From: Actinophytocola sp044466355
GTDB lineage: Bacteria; Actinomycetota; Actinomycetes; Mycobacteriales; Pseudonocardiaceae
NCBI RefSeq assembly: GCF_044466355.1
Contig: NZ_JBITMQ010000005.1
Span: 1-64,000, forward strand
Direction of reading: 5' to 3'
DNA: 64,000 nt
A program made the translations under genes and the position numbers. Numbering within the stretch: position 1 is the first letter of the stretch; each line of letters begins with the position of its first letter. The notes under the pieces are model-generated. The model made no database searches, was not told the origin of the DNA, and saw only the letters and a list, made by a program, of their open reading frames with translations. Shown one piece after another: positions 42,354 through 51,662 of this stretch.

Positions 42354-43847
42354 ATGACCGCAGTAAATACCCAGGACGAGACCGTTGGCCGATACCTGCG
42401 GACGGTGGGCGACCTGGACTTCGCGGTGGCAGATCTGTCGCTGGCCGAGTTCGGGCGCAAGGAGATCCGCCTCGCGGAGCACGAAATGCCGGGTCTGATG
42501 GCCTTCCGGCGCGAATACGCCGAGGTCTACCCGCTTCGTGGCGCGCGGATCTCCGGCTCCCTGCACATGACCGTGCAGACCGCCGTTCTCATCGAGACCC
42601 TGGTCGCGCTGGGCGCCGAGGTGCGGTGGGCGTCCTGCAACATCTTCTCGACGCAGGACCACGCCGCCGCCGCCGTCGTCGTCGGGCCGCACGGCACGCC
42701 GGAGGAGCCCAAGGGCGTCCCGGTGTTCGCGTGGAAGGGCGAGACGCTCGAGGAGTACTGGTGGTGCACTGAGCGGATGCTCACCTGGACCGGTGAGAAC
42801 ACCGCCCCGAACATGCTGCTGGACGACGGCGGCGACGCGACGCTGCTGATCCACAAGGGCACGCAGTACGAGGCCGCGGGCGTCGTGCCGCAGCCGGAGG
42901 ACAACGACCCCGAGGAATGGAAGATCATCCTCGAGACCCTCCGGAACTCGCTGGCCGCCGACAAGCAGAAGTGGACGCGCCAGGGCCAGGAGATCATGGG
43001 CGTCACCGAGGAGACCACCACCGGTGTCCTCCGCCTGTACCAGCTCGCCGCCGCGGGTGAGCTGCTCTTCCCGGCGATCAACGTCAACGACTCGGTCACC
43101 AAGTCGAAGTTCGACAACCGCTACGGCATCCGCCACTCGCTGGTCGACGGCATCAACCGCGGCACCGACGTGCTGATCGGCGGCAAGGTCGCGGTCGTCT
43201 GCGGTTACGGCGACGTCGGCAAGGGCGCGGCGGAGTCGCTGCGCGGGCAGGGCGCCCGCGTGATCGTCACCGAGATCGACCCGATCTGCGGCCTGCAGGC
43301 GGCGATGGACGGGTACGACGTGCAGCGCCTCGAGGACGTGCTCGACAAGGCCGACATCGTCATCACGACGACCGGCAACAAGGACATCGTCATGGCCGAG
43401 CACATGGCGAAGATGAAGCACCAGACGATCGTCGGCAACGTCGGCCACTTCGACAACGAGATCGACATGGCCGGTCTGCAGCGCTACCCGGGCATCCACC
43501 GGATCAACATCAAGCCGCAGGTCGACGAGTGGGTCTTCCCGGACGGGCACTCGATCATCGTGCTGTCCGAGGGCCGCCTCATGAACCTCGGCAACGCGAC
43601 CGGCCACCCGAGCTTCGTGATGTCGAACTCCTTCTCGAACCAGGTGATCGCGCAGATCGAGCTGTTCACCAAGAACGAGGAGTACGACAAGGAGGTGTTC
43701 CGGCTGCCGAAGAAGCTCGACGAGAAGGTGGCGCGGATCCACCTCGAAGCGCTGGGCGGCCAGCTCACCAAGCTGTCCAAGGAGCAGGCCGAGTACATCG
43801 ACGTCGACGTCGAGGGCCCGTACAAGTCGGACCACTACCGGTACTGA
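42354..43847 (+). CDS. ahcY: Adenosylhomocysteinase
   Basis: The 497-residue NAD-dependent enzyme hydrolyses S-adenosylhomocysteine to adenosine and homocysteine. It shows ARISGSLHMTVQTAVLIETL, NIFSTQDHAAAAV, NRYGIRHSLVDGI, the NAD loop CGYGDVGKGAAESLRGQGA and the C-terminal KSDHYRY tail with the conserved Lys and Tyr. It includes the actinobacterial insertion of about 35 residues. ATG 42354 is 9 bases from ggagg; the ATG at 42345 sits directly on the SD and is unlikely. No SAH or SAM riboswitch is visible in the short leader. Confidence 0.97.
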   Translation: MTAVNTQDETVGRYLRTVGDLDFAVADLSLAEFGRKEIRLAEHEMPGLMAFRREYAEVYPLRGARISGSLHMTVQTAVLIETLVALGAEVRWASCNIFSTQDHAAAAVVVGPHGTPEEPKGVPVFAWKGETLEEYWWCTERMLTWTGENTAPNMLLDDGGDATLLIHKGTQYEAAGVVPQPEDNDPEEWKIILETLRNSLAADKQKWTRQGQEIMGVTEETTTGVLRLYQLAAAGELLFPAINVNDSVTKSKFDNRYGIRHSLVDGINRGTDVLIGGKVAVVCGYGDVGKGAAESLRGQGARVIVTEIDPICGLQAAMDGYDVQRLEDVLDKADIVITTTGNKDIVMAEHMAKMKHQTIVGNVGHFDNEIDMAGLQRYPGIHRINIKPQVDEWVFPDGHSIIVLSEGRLMNLGNATGHPSFVMSNSFSNQVIAQIELFTKNEEYDKEVFRLPKKLDEKVARIHLEALGGQLTKLSKEQAEYIDVDVEGPYKSDHYRY

Positions 43848-43860
43848 TCTTTTCTGAGCG

Positions 43861-43896
43861 ACAAGGCCGGCGCCCCGTTCGGGGAGCCGGCCTTGT
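43861..43896 (+). terminator. Terminator hairpin after ahcY
   Basis: An 11-base perfect stem (43861-43871 with 43886-43896) is extended by an inner CCCC/GGGG pair around the loop. It begins 14 bases after the ahcY stop. It lacks a strong T-tract, which is common in high-GC actinobacteria. The next gene is convergent, so it may stop transcripts from both sides. Confidence 0.75.
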
Positions 43897-43996
43897 GCGT
43901 ACGAACGGTCCATTGCCCACGCCTGAACGCCGTTTCCCGTCGGTGGTCCCCGCTACGCTGGAATCCGGGGGCCGGAGGCCGCCATCGGAGACGGGC

Positions 43997-44566
43997 TCAG
44001 TGCAGGGTCTCGCCGCGTTCCAGCATCCCGACGAACTTCTCGATCCGGCGCGCACGGGTCTCCGGGCGTTTCGCCTCCTCCACGCGGTACAGGATCGCGT
44101 AGCGGTTCTGGCTCGTCAGCGTCTGGAAGAACGCCTCCGCCTTCGGGGACGCGGCCAGCGCCGCGGCGAGGTCGTCCGGCACCGTCGAAGTCGACGAGCT
44201 CGCGTACGCCGCCTCCCACCGGCCGTCCGCCTTCGCCGCCTCGACCTCGCGCAGGCCGCGCGGGAACATCCGGCCCTCGGCGATCAGGCGTTCCGCCGCC
44301 GCACGGTTGATCTTCGACCAGCGGGAGCGCTTGGTGCGCGGCGTGAACTTCTGCACGAACCACTGGTCGTCGACCCGGCGGGCGGTGCCGTCGATCCAGC
44401 CGTGGCGCAGCGCCTCCGCCAGCGCCCCGTCGTGGTCGACGGACTCGATCCCCGTGCCCTTCTTCGCGATCCGCAGCCACACGCCGGTGGTCTCGGCGTT
44501 GTCGGCCAACCAGGCCGCGAACGCGGCCTGGTCGGCGAACGTCATCTCGGGCAGCTCATTGGGCAT
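43997..44566 (-). CDS. YdeI/OmpD-associated family protein
   Basis: The 189-residue soluble protein has TGVWLRIAKKGTGIESV, HGWIDGTARRVDDQWFVQKFTPRTKRSRWS and a C-terminal Bacteriocin-protection-like segment (LYRVEEAKRPETRARRIEKFV), the pattern of the YdeI/OmpD-associated (DUF1801-like) family. The role is poorly understood; some members are linked to resistance to cationic peptides. Its start overlaps the end of the META-domain lipoprotein gene by 11 bases, so the two are probably expressed together. Confidence 0.88.
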   Translation of the reverse strand: MPNELPEMTFADQAAFAAWLADNAETTGVWLRIAKKGTGIESVDHDGALAEALRHGWIDGTARRVDDQWFVQKFTPRTKRSRWSKINRAAAERLIAEGRMFPRGLREVEAAKADGRWEAAYASSSTSTVPDDLAAALAASPKAEAFFQTLTSQNRYAILYRVEEAKRPETRARRIEKFVGMLERGETLH

Positions 44567-45329
44567 GCAGTCCGATCCCCTTGCCGGACGGGTGCGTGAA
44601 CGTCAACCGGTCGGCGGTGACCTCGAACGTCACCTCGTCCCGCAGCGCGTCCGCCACCGCCGTCTCACCGGCCATGATCTCAGGTGCGCACGCCATCAGC
44701 GTCGACGCACCCGGGGTGAACGTGATCGTGTCGCCCTCGATCACGTACTCGGCGGTGTAGCCGTTGCAGTGGGTGTCGGCGGTGACCTTCTTGCCGTCGA
44801 ACACGAGCGTCACCTCGGGGGCGCCCGCCGCCGTGCTCGACGCGACGTCACCGTCGATCAGCGTGTCCAGCACCCACGTCGTGCCCTGCAGATCCCGTGG
44901 CATCGCGTCCTCCGCGGCCATGTCGAACACCGTCGTGCCGGAGCGGATCGTGAGGCGGCCGTCGGTCAGCTCCCACGTCGGGTTCGCCGACAGCACCCCG
45001 GCCACGAACTCGTCCTGGTCGTGACGGGCCGGGTCGCAGCCCATCTCCGTCATCGACAGGCCGCCGTCGACGGTCAGCGTGCCGTCGCCCGTGTCCACCT
45101 GGCCCTGCATGATGTTGCAGCCCGCGCGTGCGATCAGCCTGCCGTCGTCGGTGAACTCGACGGTCAGCTCGGTCCTGGGCGCGAGCTGCCTCGGCTTGCC
45201 GTCCTCGGTCACCGCCATGGCGACGAACGTCGTGCCGCGCAACGGGTCGGGCGCGGGCGCCTCCTGGGCCTGTGTCCGCGCCCCGCACCCGGCGAGGACC
45301 ACCAACAGCAGCACCGCGACGATTCTCAT
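44556..45329 (-). CDS. META-domain lipoprotein (two HslJ-like domains)
   Basis: The 257-residue protein has a lipoprotein signal ending in the lipobox LAGC (Cys15). Two META/HslJ-type domains follow: the first about 30-130 (GRLIARAGCNIMQGQ as conserved core) and the second about 145-250 (KVTADTHCNGYTAEY). Paired Cys in each domain suggest disulfides. META domains are linked to heat-shock or stress tolerance in other bacteria, without a defined biochemical activity. It heads a two-gene unit with the YdeI-family gene and is divergent from a DUF1266 gene. Confidence 0.88.
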   Translation of the reverse strand: MRIVAVLLLVVLAGCGARTQAQEAPAPDPLRGTTFVAMAVTEDGKPRQLAPRTELTVEFTDDGRLIARAGCNIMQGQVDTGDGTLTVDGGLSMTEMGCDPARHDQDEFVAGVLSANPTWELTDGRLTIRSGTTVFDMAAEDAMPRDLQGTTWVLDTLIDGDVASSTAAGAPEVTLVFDGKKVTADTHCNGYTAEYVIEGDTITFTPGASTLMACAPEIMAGETAVADALRDEVTFEVTADRLTFTHPSGKGIGLHAQ

Positions 45330-45371
45330 GTCCCAAGGACGGAGTGAGCCGCCCGTCGCGTTGCACGTGGC

Positions 45372-45377
45372 TACACT
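45372..45377 (+). promoter_or_regulatory. -10 box for the DUF1266 gene, leaderless arrangement
   Basis: TACACT ends 8 bases before GTG 45386, so transcription would start at or beside the start codon. No SD precedes that GTG. Confidence 0.5.
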
Positions 45378-45385
45378 CCGGCGGC

Positions 45386-46129
45386 GTGGTGGTCTGCGAT
45401 CACGTCGAGGGGGTGGTCAGCGCCCCACAGGGCCCGTTCTGGGGGCCGCTGGCCCACGGCTTCGCCTGCGGTGCCCACATCCCCGTCCACGTCTCGAGCC
45501 CGTGGAACGCGCTGGACGACCCGGTCCACGACTACGCGCGGAACCGCGAGACGCTCGCCGACAGCTGGGGTGTGACGACGGCGGCGGACTGGTCGCGGCA
45601 GGTCGACTACCTGCTCGCGGGCATGAACGTCGGCCCGGAGGTCGACGCCGTGCTGGACGTGCGGCGCGTGCTGCTGCGTCATCAGGGCCACTACGACCTG
45701 CTGACCTGGGAGAACGCCGTCGCCACCTGGGCGCGTCGGCACGGCGGGGACGTCGACGAGATGGTCCGCCTCGCCGGCGTGGTCACGCGGTACGAGTCGC
45801 GCTTCCGCACCGACGGGCTGCTGCCGCACGACGGCATGGTCACGAGCGTCTTCGGCTACGACTTCGGCCGTGCCGTCAACATGGCCCGCTGGGGCTTCGG
45901 CGGCCGCTTCTGCGACTACCCGACCGCCGAGCGGATCGTGCTGCGCGCGGGCGAACTCTGCCGTCAGCACTACACGTCATGGGCCGACTTCAGCGCTGGC
46001 TACGCGCTCGGCCGGGTGATCCGGTTCGACGAGGAGCAGTACGGGCACATGTACGTCTCCGTGCTCGGGCCGCACCGGCTGCTGACGGGCGACCGGACCA
46101 GCCCGTGGTGGCACGTGCCGTTCGCATAG
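45386..46129 (+). CDS. DUF1266 domain protein
   Basis: The 247-residue soluble protein resembles the DUF1266 family: RETLADSWGVTTAADW near the start, WENAVATWARRHG in the middle, then GYDFGRAVNMARWGF and FSAGYALGRVIRFDEEQY at the end. Members occur in many actinobacteria and enterobacteria without an assigned function; some are linked to contact-dependent systems. GTG 45386 is preferred because of the -10 box directly upstream; GTG 45389 is equally placed. tmk follows within about 10 bases, so they may share a transcript. Confidence 0.82.
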   Translation: MVVCDHVEGVVSAPQGPFWGPLAHGFACGAHIPVHVSSPWNALDDPVHDYARNRETLADSWGVTTAADWSRQVDYLLAGMNVGPEVDAVLDVRRVLLRHQGHYDLLTWENAVATWARRHGGDVDEMVRLAGVVTRYESRFRTDGLLPHDGMVTSVFGYDFGRAVNMARWGFGGRFCDYPTAERIVLRAGELCRQHYTSWADFSAGYALGRVIRFDEEQYGHMYVSVLGPHRLLTGDRTSPWWHVPFA

Positions 46130-46139
46130 GGTGACCCGC

Positions 46140-46772
46140 GTGGGACGACTGATCGCGATCGAGGGCATCGACGGCGCGGGCAAGCGCACCCTCACCGACG
46201 CGCTCGACGGTGCGCTCGACGGCCGGGTCACGCGGCTCGCGTTCCCGCGCTACGGCGTGGACGTGCACGCGGACCTGGTCCGCGACGGCCTGCACGGCAG
46301 GCTCGGCCCGTTCGGCGACGAGGTGTACGGCATGGCCATGCTGTACGCGCTCGACCGCCGGGGCGCCGCCGCCGACCTGCGGGCCGCGCTCGACACGCAC
46401 GACTTCGTCCTGCTGGACCGCTACGTGGCGTCCAACGCGGCCTTCGGCGCGGCCCGGGTGCACCAGGACGCGCGCGGTGAGTTCGTGCGCTGGGTGCGGG
46501 ACATCGAGATCGACCGGTTCGGGCTGCCGGTGCCGCACGCGCACCTGCTGCTGCGCGTCGCCCCGTCGGTCGCGGCCGAACGCTCGACCCGCCGCGCGCT
46601 GGCGGACGCCGACCGGGGCCGCGACACGTGGGAGTCGGACGACGCGCTGCAGGCCAGGGTGGCCGCGGTGTACGACGGCCTGGCGGGCGACGGCTGGCTG
46701 GCCCCGTGGCACGTCGTCGACGGCACCACGGCCCCGGACGCGCACGAACTGGCGAAGAAACTCGCCGAATAG
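46140..46772 (+). CDS. tmk: dTMP kinase (thymidylate kinase)
   Basis: The 210-residue enzyme phosphorylates dTMP to dTDP. It has the P-loop EGIDGAGKRT (8-17), the DR(Y/H) motif in LLDRYVASNAAFGAAR and LAFPRYGVDVHADL, closely resembling the mycobacterial enzyme. GTG 46140 gives the normal MGRLIAIEG start and lies 7 bases after TAGGGT; GTG 46131 would add three residues. It precedes the VOC gene on the opposite strand and, as in mycobacteria, lies between ahcY and mtrA. Confidence 0.93.
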   Translation: MGRLIAIEGIDGAGKRTLTDALDGALDGRVTRLAFPRYGVDVHADLVRDGLHGRLGPFGDEVYGMAMLYALDRRGAAADLRAALDTHDFVLLDRYVASNAAFGAARVHQDARGEFVRWVRDIEIDRFGLPVPHAHLLLRVAPSVAAERSTRRALADADRGRDTWESDDALQARVAAVYDGLAGDGWLAPWHVVDGTTAPDAHELAKKLAE

Positions 46773-46790
46773 CCGGGGAGCGACAGGGAC

Positions 46791-47270
46791 CTACGGAGCG
46801 CCCACCAGGTCGTCGCCCCAGCGGGCTATTTCCGCGGCGATGTCCAGGCGCGCGATGGTGGGGTTGGCCGTCATCTCGTCGGTGACGCGGTCGCGGGGGA
46901 CGAACCACGAGATCTCGAACTCGAGGCCGTCCGGGTCCTTGCCGTACAGGGACTTCGAGACCGCGTGGTCCGACGAGCCGACCAGAGCGCCCACCTGGGC
47001 GAGCTTCTCCGCGAACTCCGCCAGTTCCGGCAGCGTTCCCACCGACCACGCCAGGTGGTACAGGCCCACCCCGGTGCCCGACATCTGGCCGTTGCCCCGG
47101 ACGCCGAAGAGGCCGAGGTCGTGGTCGTTGTCGGACTCTGCGGCGCGCAGGAACGCGGCCGTCGGCCTGCGGTGGACCACGGTGAAGCCCAGGACGTTGG
47201 TGTAGAACGCGACGCTGCGGTCCACGTCGCGGACGTACAGCACGGCGTGGTTGAGCCGTCGGATGCCCAT
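46791..47270 (-). CDS. VOC family (glyoxalase/extradiol-dioxygenase fold) protein
   Basis: The 159-residue protein has two beta-alpha-beta3 modules. Likely metal ligands are His in RRLNHAVLYV, His in LYHLAWSV and Glu in LEFEISWF, the H-H-E triad of ring-cleaving or glyoxalase-type enzymes. The substrate is unknown. ATG 47270 gives the usual family start; longer in-frame sequence overlaps the upstream gap before mtrA. It interrupts the tmk-mtrA order found in mycobacteria. Confidence 0.85.
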   Translation of the reverse strand: MGIRRLNHAVLYVRDVDRSVAFYTNVLGFTVVHRRPTAAFLRAAESDNDHDLGLFGVRGNGQMSGTGVGLYHLAWSVGTLPELAEFAEKLAQVGALVGSSDHAVSKSLYGKDPDGLEFEISWFVPRDRVTDEMTANPTIARLDIAAEIARWGDDLVGAP

Positions 47271-47422
47271 GGCCGTGCTCCTCCGTGCGTCCGGTTCAAC
47301 CTTCAACAGATAGATTGCCGCGACCACCTGAAGCGTTACAACCGATCACTCGGAGTACGGAAACAGGACGAACCGGCCGGGTCTCGCGCACGCGGCCTTC
47401 ACGAAGTGCGACCATGTAATAC

Positions 47423-48100
47423 ATGAAGGCACGTGTGCTGGTAGTGGACGACGACCCGGCCCTGGCCGAGATGCTGACCATCGTGCTGCGGGGCGAGGGC
47501 TTCGACACCGCGGTGGTGGCCGAAGGCAACCGGGCGTTGCCCGCGCTGCGCGAGCTGCGGCCCGACCTGGTCCTGCTCGACCTGATGCTGCCCGGCATCA
47601 ACGGAATCGACGTGTGCAAGGCGATTCGCGCTGAGTCGGGTGTGCCGATCGTCATGCTGACGGCCAAGAGCGACACCGTCGACATAGTGCTGGGCCTCGA
47701 GTCCGGCGCCGACGACTACGTCGTCAAGCCGTTCAAGCCGAAGGAACTGGTCGCGCGGGTGCGCGCGCGACTGCGCCGCACCGACTCCGAGCCCGCCGAG
47801 ATGCTGTCCATCGGCGACCTCACGATCGACGTGCCCGGCCACGAGGTCACCCGTGACGGTGTCGCCATCCAGCTCACGCCGCTGGAGTTCGACCTGCTGG
47901 TGGCGCTGGCGCGCAAGCCGCGTCAGGTGTTCACCCGCGAGGTGCTGCTCGAGCAGGTCTGGGGCTACCGGCACGCGGCGGACACCCGGCTGGTCAACGT
48001 CCACGTGCAGCGGCTGCGGTCCAAGGTCGAGACCGACCCGGAGCATCCCGAGGTGGTGTTGACGGTGCGCGGGGTGGGTTACAAGGCCGGCCCGCCGTGA
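47423..48100 (+). CDS. mtrA: Response regulator MtrA
   Basis: The 225-residue OmpR-type regulator has a receiver domain (phosphoacceptor Asp53 in LLDLMLPG, acidic pair DDD near residue 9-11, Lys in VVKPFKPKEL) and a C-terminal winged helix (about 130-222; LTPLEFDLLVALARKP). MtrA controls cell-wall hydrolases, division and replication-linked genes in actinobacteria. mtrB follows after 13 bases and lpqB after that, the standard three-gene operon. Confidence 0.97.
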   Translation: MKARVLVVDDDPALAEMLTIVLRGEGFDTAVVAEGNRALPALRELRPDLVLLDLMLPGINGIDVCKAIRAESGVPIVMLTAKSDTVDIVLGLESGADDYVVKPFKPKELVARVRARLRRTDSEPAEMLSIGDLTIDVPGHEVTRDGVAIQLTPLEFDLLVALARKPRQVFTREVLLEQVWGYRHAADTRLVNVHVQRLRSKVETDPEHPEVVLTVRGVGYKAGPP

Positions 48101-48113
48101 TCGGAAGGTCCAG

Positions 48114-49859
48114 ATGAAGCGGTTCTTCCGCGCGGTCGCCCGCCACGGCGCCCGCGCGGTCGCTTTCGGGCAGCAGCGCGCCGTGTACTTCGGCGAGCTG
48201 TGGCGGCGCTCCCTGCAGGTGCGGGTGGTCGTGTCGACGCTCGCGCTCTCCTCGGCCGTGGTGTTCGTGCTGGGCATGGTGCTCCAGAACCAGATCACCA
48301 ACCGCCTCCTCGAGACGAAGGAGGAGGCGGCGGTCGCGGCCACCCGCGACGCGGTGGTGGTGGCGCAGCGGGAGCTGACCGGTGTCAACTACGCGGTCGA
48401 CGACGTCCGCCCGCGGCTGACCCAGGCGCTGAACAAGCTGACCAGCTCGAGCCCGAACACCGACACGGCCAGCTCGTCGGCGGGCACGTTCGAGCCGGTG
48501 CTCGCCAGCAAGCCGCCGATCTCGGCCGACGACGAGGCCATGATCACCGCGGGTCCGTACGCGGACGTGCCGGAGAGCCTCAAGCACTTCGTCGAGAACC
48601 GCAGGCTCGCGGTGCAGATCCACACCGTGGACCGGCCGTCGGGGCGCACCACGTTCCTGATCGTCGGCGCGCCGTTCGGGTCCGGCCAGGAGCCGATGCA
48701 GCTGTACATGCTGTACCCGATGACCGCGGAGCAGTCCACGATCGGCGTCGTGCAGAGCACGCTGCTCGTCGGCGGGCTCGTGCTGCTGTTGCTGCTCGCT
48801 GGCATCGCGAACCTCGTGACCCGTCAGGTCGTGCGGCCGGTCCGCAGCGCGGCGCAGGCCGCCGAACGGTTCGCGGGTGGCGAGTTGGACGAACGCATGG
48901 TCGTCGTCGGCGAGGACGACGTTGCCCGACTCGCCCAGTCGTACAACGAGATGGCCGAGAGCATCCAGCGGCAGATCAGCCAGCTCGAGGAGTTCGGCAC
49001 GCTGCAGCGCCGCTTCACCTCCGACGTGTCCCACGAGCTGCGCACCCCGTTGACGACCGTGCGGATGGCCGCGGACGTGCTGCACGCGTCCCGCGAGCAG
49101 TTCCCGCCCGGCCTCGCCCGCTCCACCGAGCTGCTGGTCGACGAGCTCGACCGGTTCGAGTCACTGCTCGGCGACCTGCTGGAGATCAGCCGTCTGGACG
49201 CGGGCGTCGAGGAGCTCGTCGCCGAGTACATCGACGTCCGGCCCATCGCCGTGCGCGCCGCCCAGGCCGTCGCCACGATCGCACGCAACGCGGGCAGCGA
49301 GATCATCCTCGACCTGCCGGAGGACGAGGCGGCCGCCGAGGTCGACTCGCGCCGCATCGAACGGATCGTGCGCAACCTGCTCGCGAACGCCGTCGACCAC
49401 GGCGACGGTCACCCGGTCCGGCTGCGCATGGCCGTCGACGGCAAGGCGCTGGCCGTGACCGTCCGCGACTACGGCGTCGGTCTGCGCACCGGTGAGGCCG
49501 ACCTCGTGTTCAACCGGTTCTGGCGCGCCGACCCGTCCCGCAACCGCCACACCGGCGGCACCGGCCTCGGGCTCGCGATCAGCCTCGAGGACGCCCGCCT
49601 GCACAGCGGCGGCCTCGACGCGTGGGGCGAGCCGGGCAAGGGCGCGTGCTTCCGGCTGACGCTGCCGCGCCGCCAGGGCGTCGAGTACACCGGCAACCCG
49701 CTCCCGTTGCCGCCACCGGACGCCGACGTGCCCTCCGCCGACGTCGAACCCCGTGAGGGCGACGCCGTGCGGGTCACGGTCGCCACCGCGGCCACCGAGC
49801 CCGAACCGGCGGAACAGGAACTCGAACCACCGGCCCCCGTCTGGGAGGAGGCACGATGA
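48114..49859 (+). CDS. mtrB: Sensor histidine kinase MtrB
   Basis: The 581-residue membrane kinase phosphorylates MtrA. It has a first transmembrane helix (about 36-57), an extracytoplasmic sensor domain, a second helix (about 205-228), HAMP, the HisKA helix with His307 in DVSHELRTPLTTVR and the HATPase domain (NLLANAVDHG, DYGVGL, GGTGLGLAIS). A Pro/Glu-rich tail follows. The extracytoplasmic part probably meets LpqB, the next gene, which overlaps by four bases (ATGA). Confidence 0.97.
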   Translation: MKRFFRAVARHGARAVAFGQQRAVYFGELWRRSLQVRVVVSTLALSSAVVFVLGMVLQNQITNRLLETKEEAAVAATRDAVVVAQRELTGVNYAVDDVRPRLTQALNKLTSSSPNTDTASSSAGTFEPVLASKPPISADDEAMITAGPYADVPESLKHFVENRRLAVQIHTVDRPSGRTTFLIVGAPFGSGQEPMQLYMLYPMTAEQSTIGVVQSTLLVGGLVLLLLLAGIANLVTRQVVRPVRSAAQAAERFAGGELDERMVVVGEDDVARLAQSYNEMAESIQRQISQLEEFGTLQRRFTSDVSHELRTPLTTVRMAADVLHASREQFPPGLARSTELLVDELDRFESLLGDLLEISRLDAGVEELVAEYIDVRPIAVRAAQAVATIARNAGSEIILDLPEDEAAAEVDSRRIERIVRNLLANAVDHGDGHPVRLRMAVDGKALAVTVRDYGVGLRTGEADLVFNRFWRADPSRNRHTGGTGLGLAISLEDARLHSGGLDAWGEPGKGACFRLTLPRRQGVEYTGNPLPLPPPDADVPSADVEPREGDAVRVTVATAATEPEPAEQELEPPAPVWEEAR

Positions 49860-51604
49860 GACGCCGCCTGCGCGTCGGCCTGCTCGCCGGCGCCGTGCTC
49901 CTCTTCTCCGGCTGCGCGAACATCCCGGAAGAGTCGACGCCGCACGCCGTGCGCGACAACCAGCCGCTCGTCACCGAGGCCGCCGAACGTCCGCCGACGG
50001 CGAACCTCAACGCGTTCGACCTCGTGCGCGAGTTCGTGAAGCGTTCGGGCAACCCCGAGGCCGCGGCCATGTACCTCACGGAGAGGGCCAAGGCCGACTG
50101 GCCGGCGGACAGCAAGCCGTACGTCGTCCACGACACCTTCAGCACCGTGCCGCTGTCCAACGACGACCAGAAGGAGTCCGGTGAGGACCAGGGCGGGGTC
50201 GAGGAGGGAAGCGTCGTCGTCGTGCTGCGCGTGACCCAGCTCGGCAGGCTCGGCCCCGACAACGCGTTCGTCCCGCGGATCGGCACGCCCGAGTTCAAGG
50301 TCGACGTCGTGCGCGAGAACGGCCAGTGGCGCATCGACGACCCACCGGACGACGTCTACGTGCCGTACGCGTACTTCAAGACGAGCTACCGCCCCGTCAC
50401 CGTGTACTACTTCGACCCGGACCTGCGCATCACCGTCCCCGACCAGCGTTACGTGCCCGCCGCGCCCGCGGCCGGTCTGCCGGACCGCGTGGTCAAGGTC
50501 CTGCTGTCCGGTCCGTCGGACTCGCTGCGCCGCTCGGTCGAGTCCCCGCTCGAGGGGATCAGCGCCCGCACGAACGTCGTGCCCGACACCGACGGCACGC
50601 TCGTCGTCGACCTCAACCCGGTCGGCGACAAGAGCAAGGAGCAGCGCGAGAAGATCGCCGCCCAGATCGTCCTGTCGCTGCAGACGGTCACGTCCAGCCG
50701 CCTCCGCATCAAGGGCGACAACCAGGACCTGATCCCGGGCCACGGCGACTGGCGCCTGTCCGACATCAAGCAGTACGACGCCGCCACCAAGCCCGGTTCC
50801 GACCAGCAGGGGCTGATCGTCTCCGGCGGCAGGCTCCGCGACCTGCGCGACGGCAAACCGGTCCCCGGTCCGGCAGGCGACGGCCAGTACGACGTCGTCA
50901 GCGCGGCCCAGTCCATCGACGGCGAGCAACTCGCGGTCGTCACCAGGTCCGGCGGCAAGCTGAGCCTGCGCGTCGGCCGTTACGGCGAGCAACTGCAGGA
51001 GATCGCGCTGGACGCCTCGTCCATGTCGAGACCGACGTGGCGGGTGTCCACCGGCGACCAGGAAGCCAGCGAGGTGTGGACCGTCGAGGACGGCAACGTC
51101 GTCCGCGTCGTCCGCGCCGGTGACGAGACGTGGCGCTCGGTCGAGGTCAACGCGTCGGCACTGAACGAGAACTTCGGCGACATCACCCACCTGCGCCTGT
51201 CCCGCGACGGCACGCGGGCCGCGATCGTCACCAGCAGGGGCTGGGTCGTGCTCGCCGCCGTGGTCCGGGACAAGGACTCGGTCAGCCTGTCGCTGCCGCG
51301 CACCCTGTCGCCCACCATCATCGTCAACGCCGTCGGTGTCGACTGGCTGAACCAGCACACGCTCGTGGTCGCCACCGGCCAACCGCAGATGCCGGTGATC
51401 AACCTGTCGCTGGACGGTCTCACCATCGACATCTACGACCCGAACAACCTCCAGTTGCCCGTCCGCGCGGTCACCGCGGCCCCGGACCGCGACGTGGTCG
51501 TCACGGACAGCGCCGCCGTGTCGCGGGTGTCCGGCCTCGGGCAGGTGTGGCACCGGCTGCAGAACGGCCAGGGCCCGAGCGCGATCCCGTTCTACCCGGG
51601 CTGA
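49856..51604 (+). CDS. lpqB: Lipoprotein LpqB, MtrAB accessory protein
   Basis: The 582-residue exported lipoprotein has a signal peptide and lipobox with Cys20 (LLFSGCANIPEES). A GerMN domain (about 175-300, VKVLLSGPSDSLRRSVESPL) and a C-terminal beta-propeller-like region (about 320-560; GGRLRDLRDGKPVPGP and later) follow, as in mycobacterial LpqB, which modulates MtrB. It is translationally coupled to mtrB. Confidence 0.95.
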   Translation: MRRRLRVGLLAGAVLLFSGCANIPEESTPHAVRDNQPLVTEAAERPPTANLNAFDLVREFVKRSGNPEAAAMYLTERAKADWPADSKPYVVHDTFSTVPLSNDDQKESGEDQGGVEEGSVVVVLRVTQLGRLGPDNAFVPRIGTPEFKVDVVRENGQWRIDDPPDDVYVPYAYFKTSYRPVTVYYFDPDLRITVPDQRYVPAAPAAGLPDRVVKVLLSGPSDSLRRSVESPLEGISARTNVVPDTDGTLVVDLNPVGDKSKEQREKIAAQIVLSLQTVTSSRLRIKGDNQDLIPGHGDWRLSDIKQYDAATKPGSDQQGLIVSGGRLRDLRDGKPVPGPAGDGQYDVVSAAQSIDGEQLAVVTRSGGKLSLRVGRYGEQLQEIALDASSMSRPTWRVSTGDQEASEVWTVEDGNVVRVVRAGDETWRSVEVNASALNENFGDITHLRLSRDGTRAAIVTSRGWVVLAAVVRDKDSVSLSLPRTLSPTIIVNAVGVDWLNQHTLVVATGQPQMPVINLSLDGLTIDIYDPNNLQLPVRAVTAAPDRDVVVTDSAAVSRVSGLGQVWHRLQNGQGPSAIPFYPG

Positions 51605-51662
51605 GGGCCAGGCATCGGTTCGCTCCTTTCGTCTCGGGAAACGGTTTGGGGGCGCGAGGCTC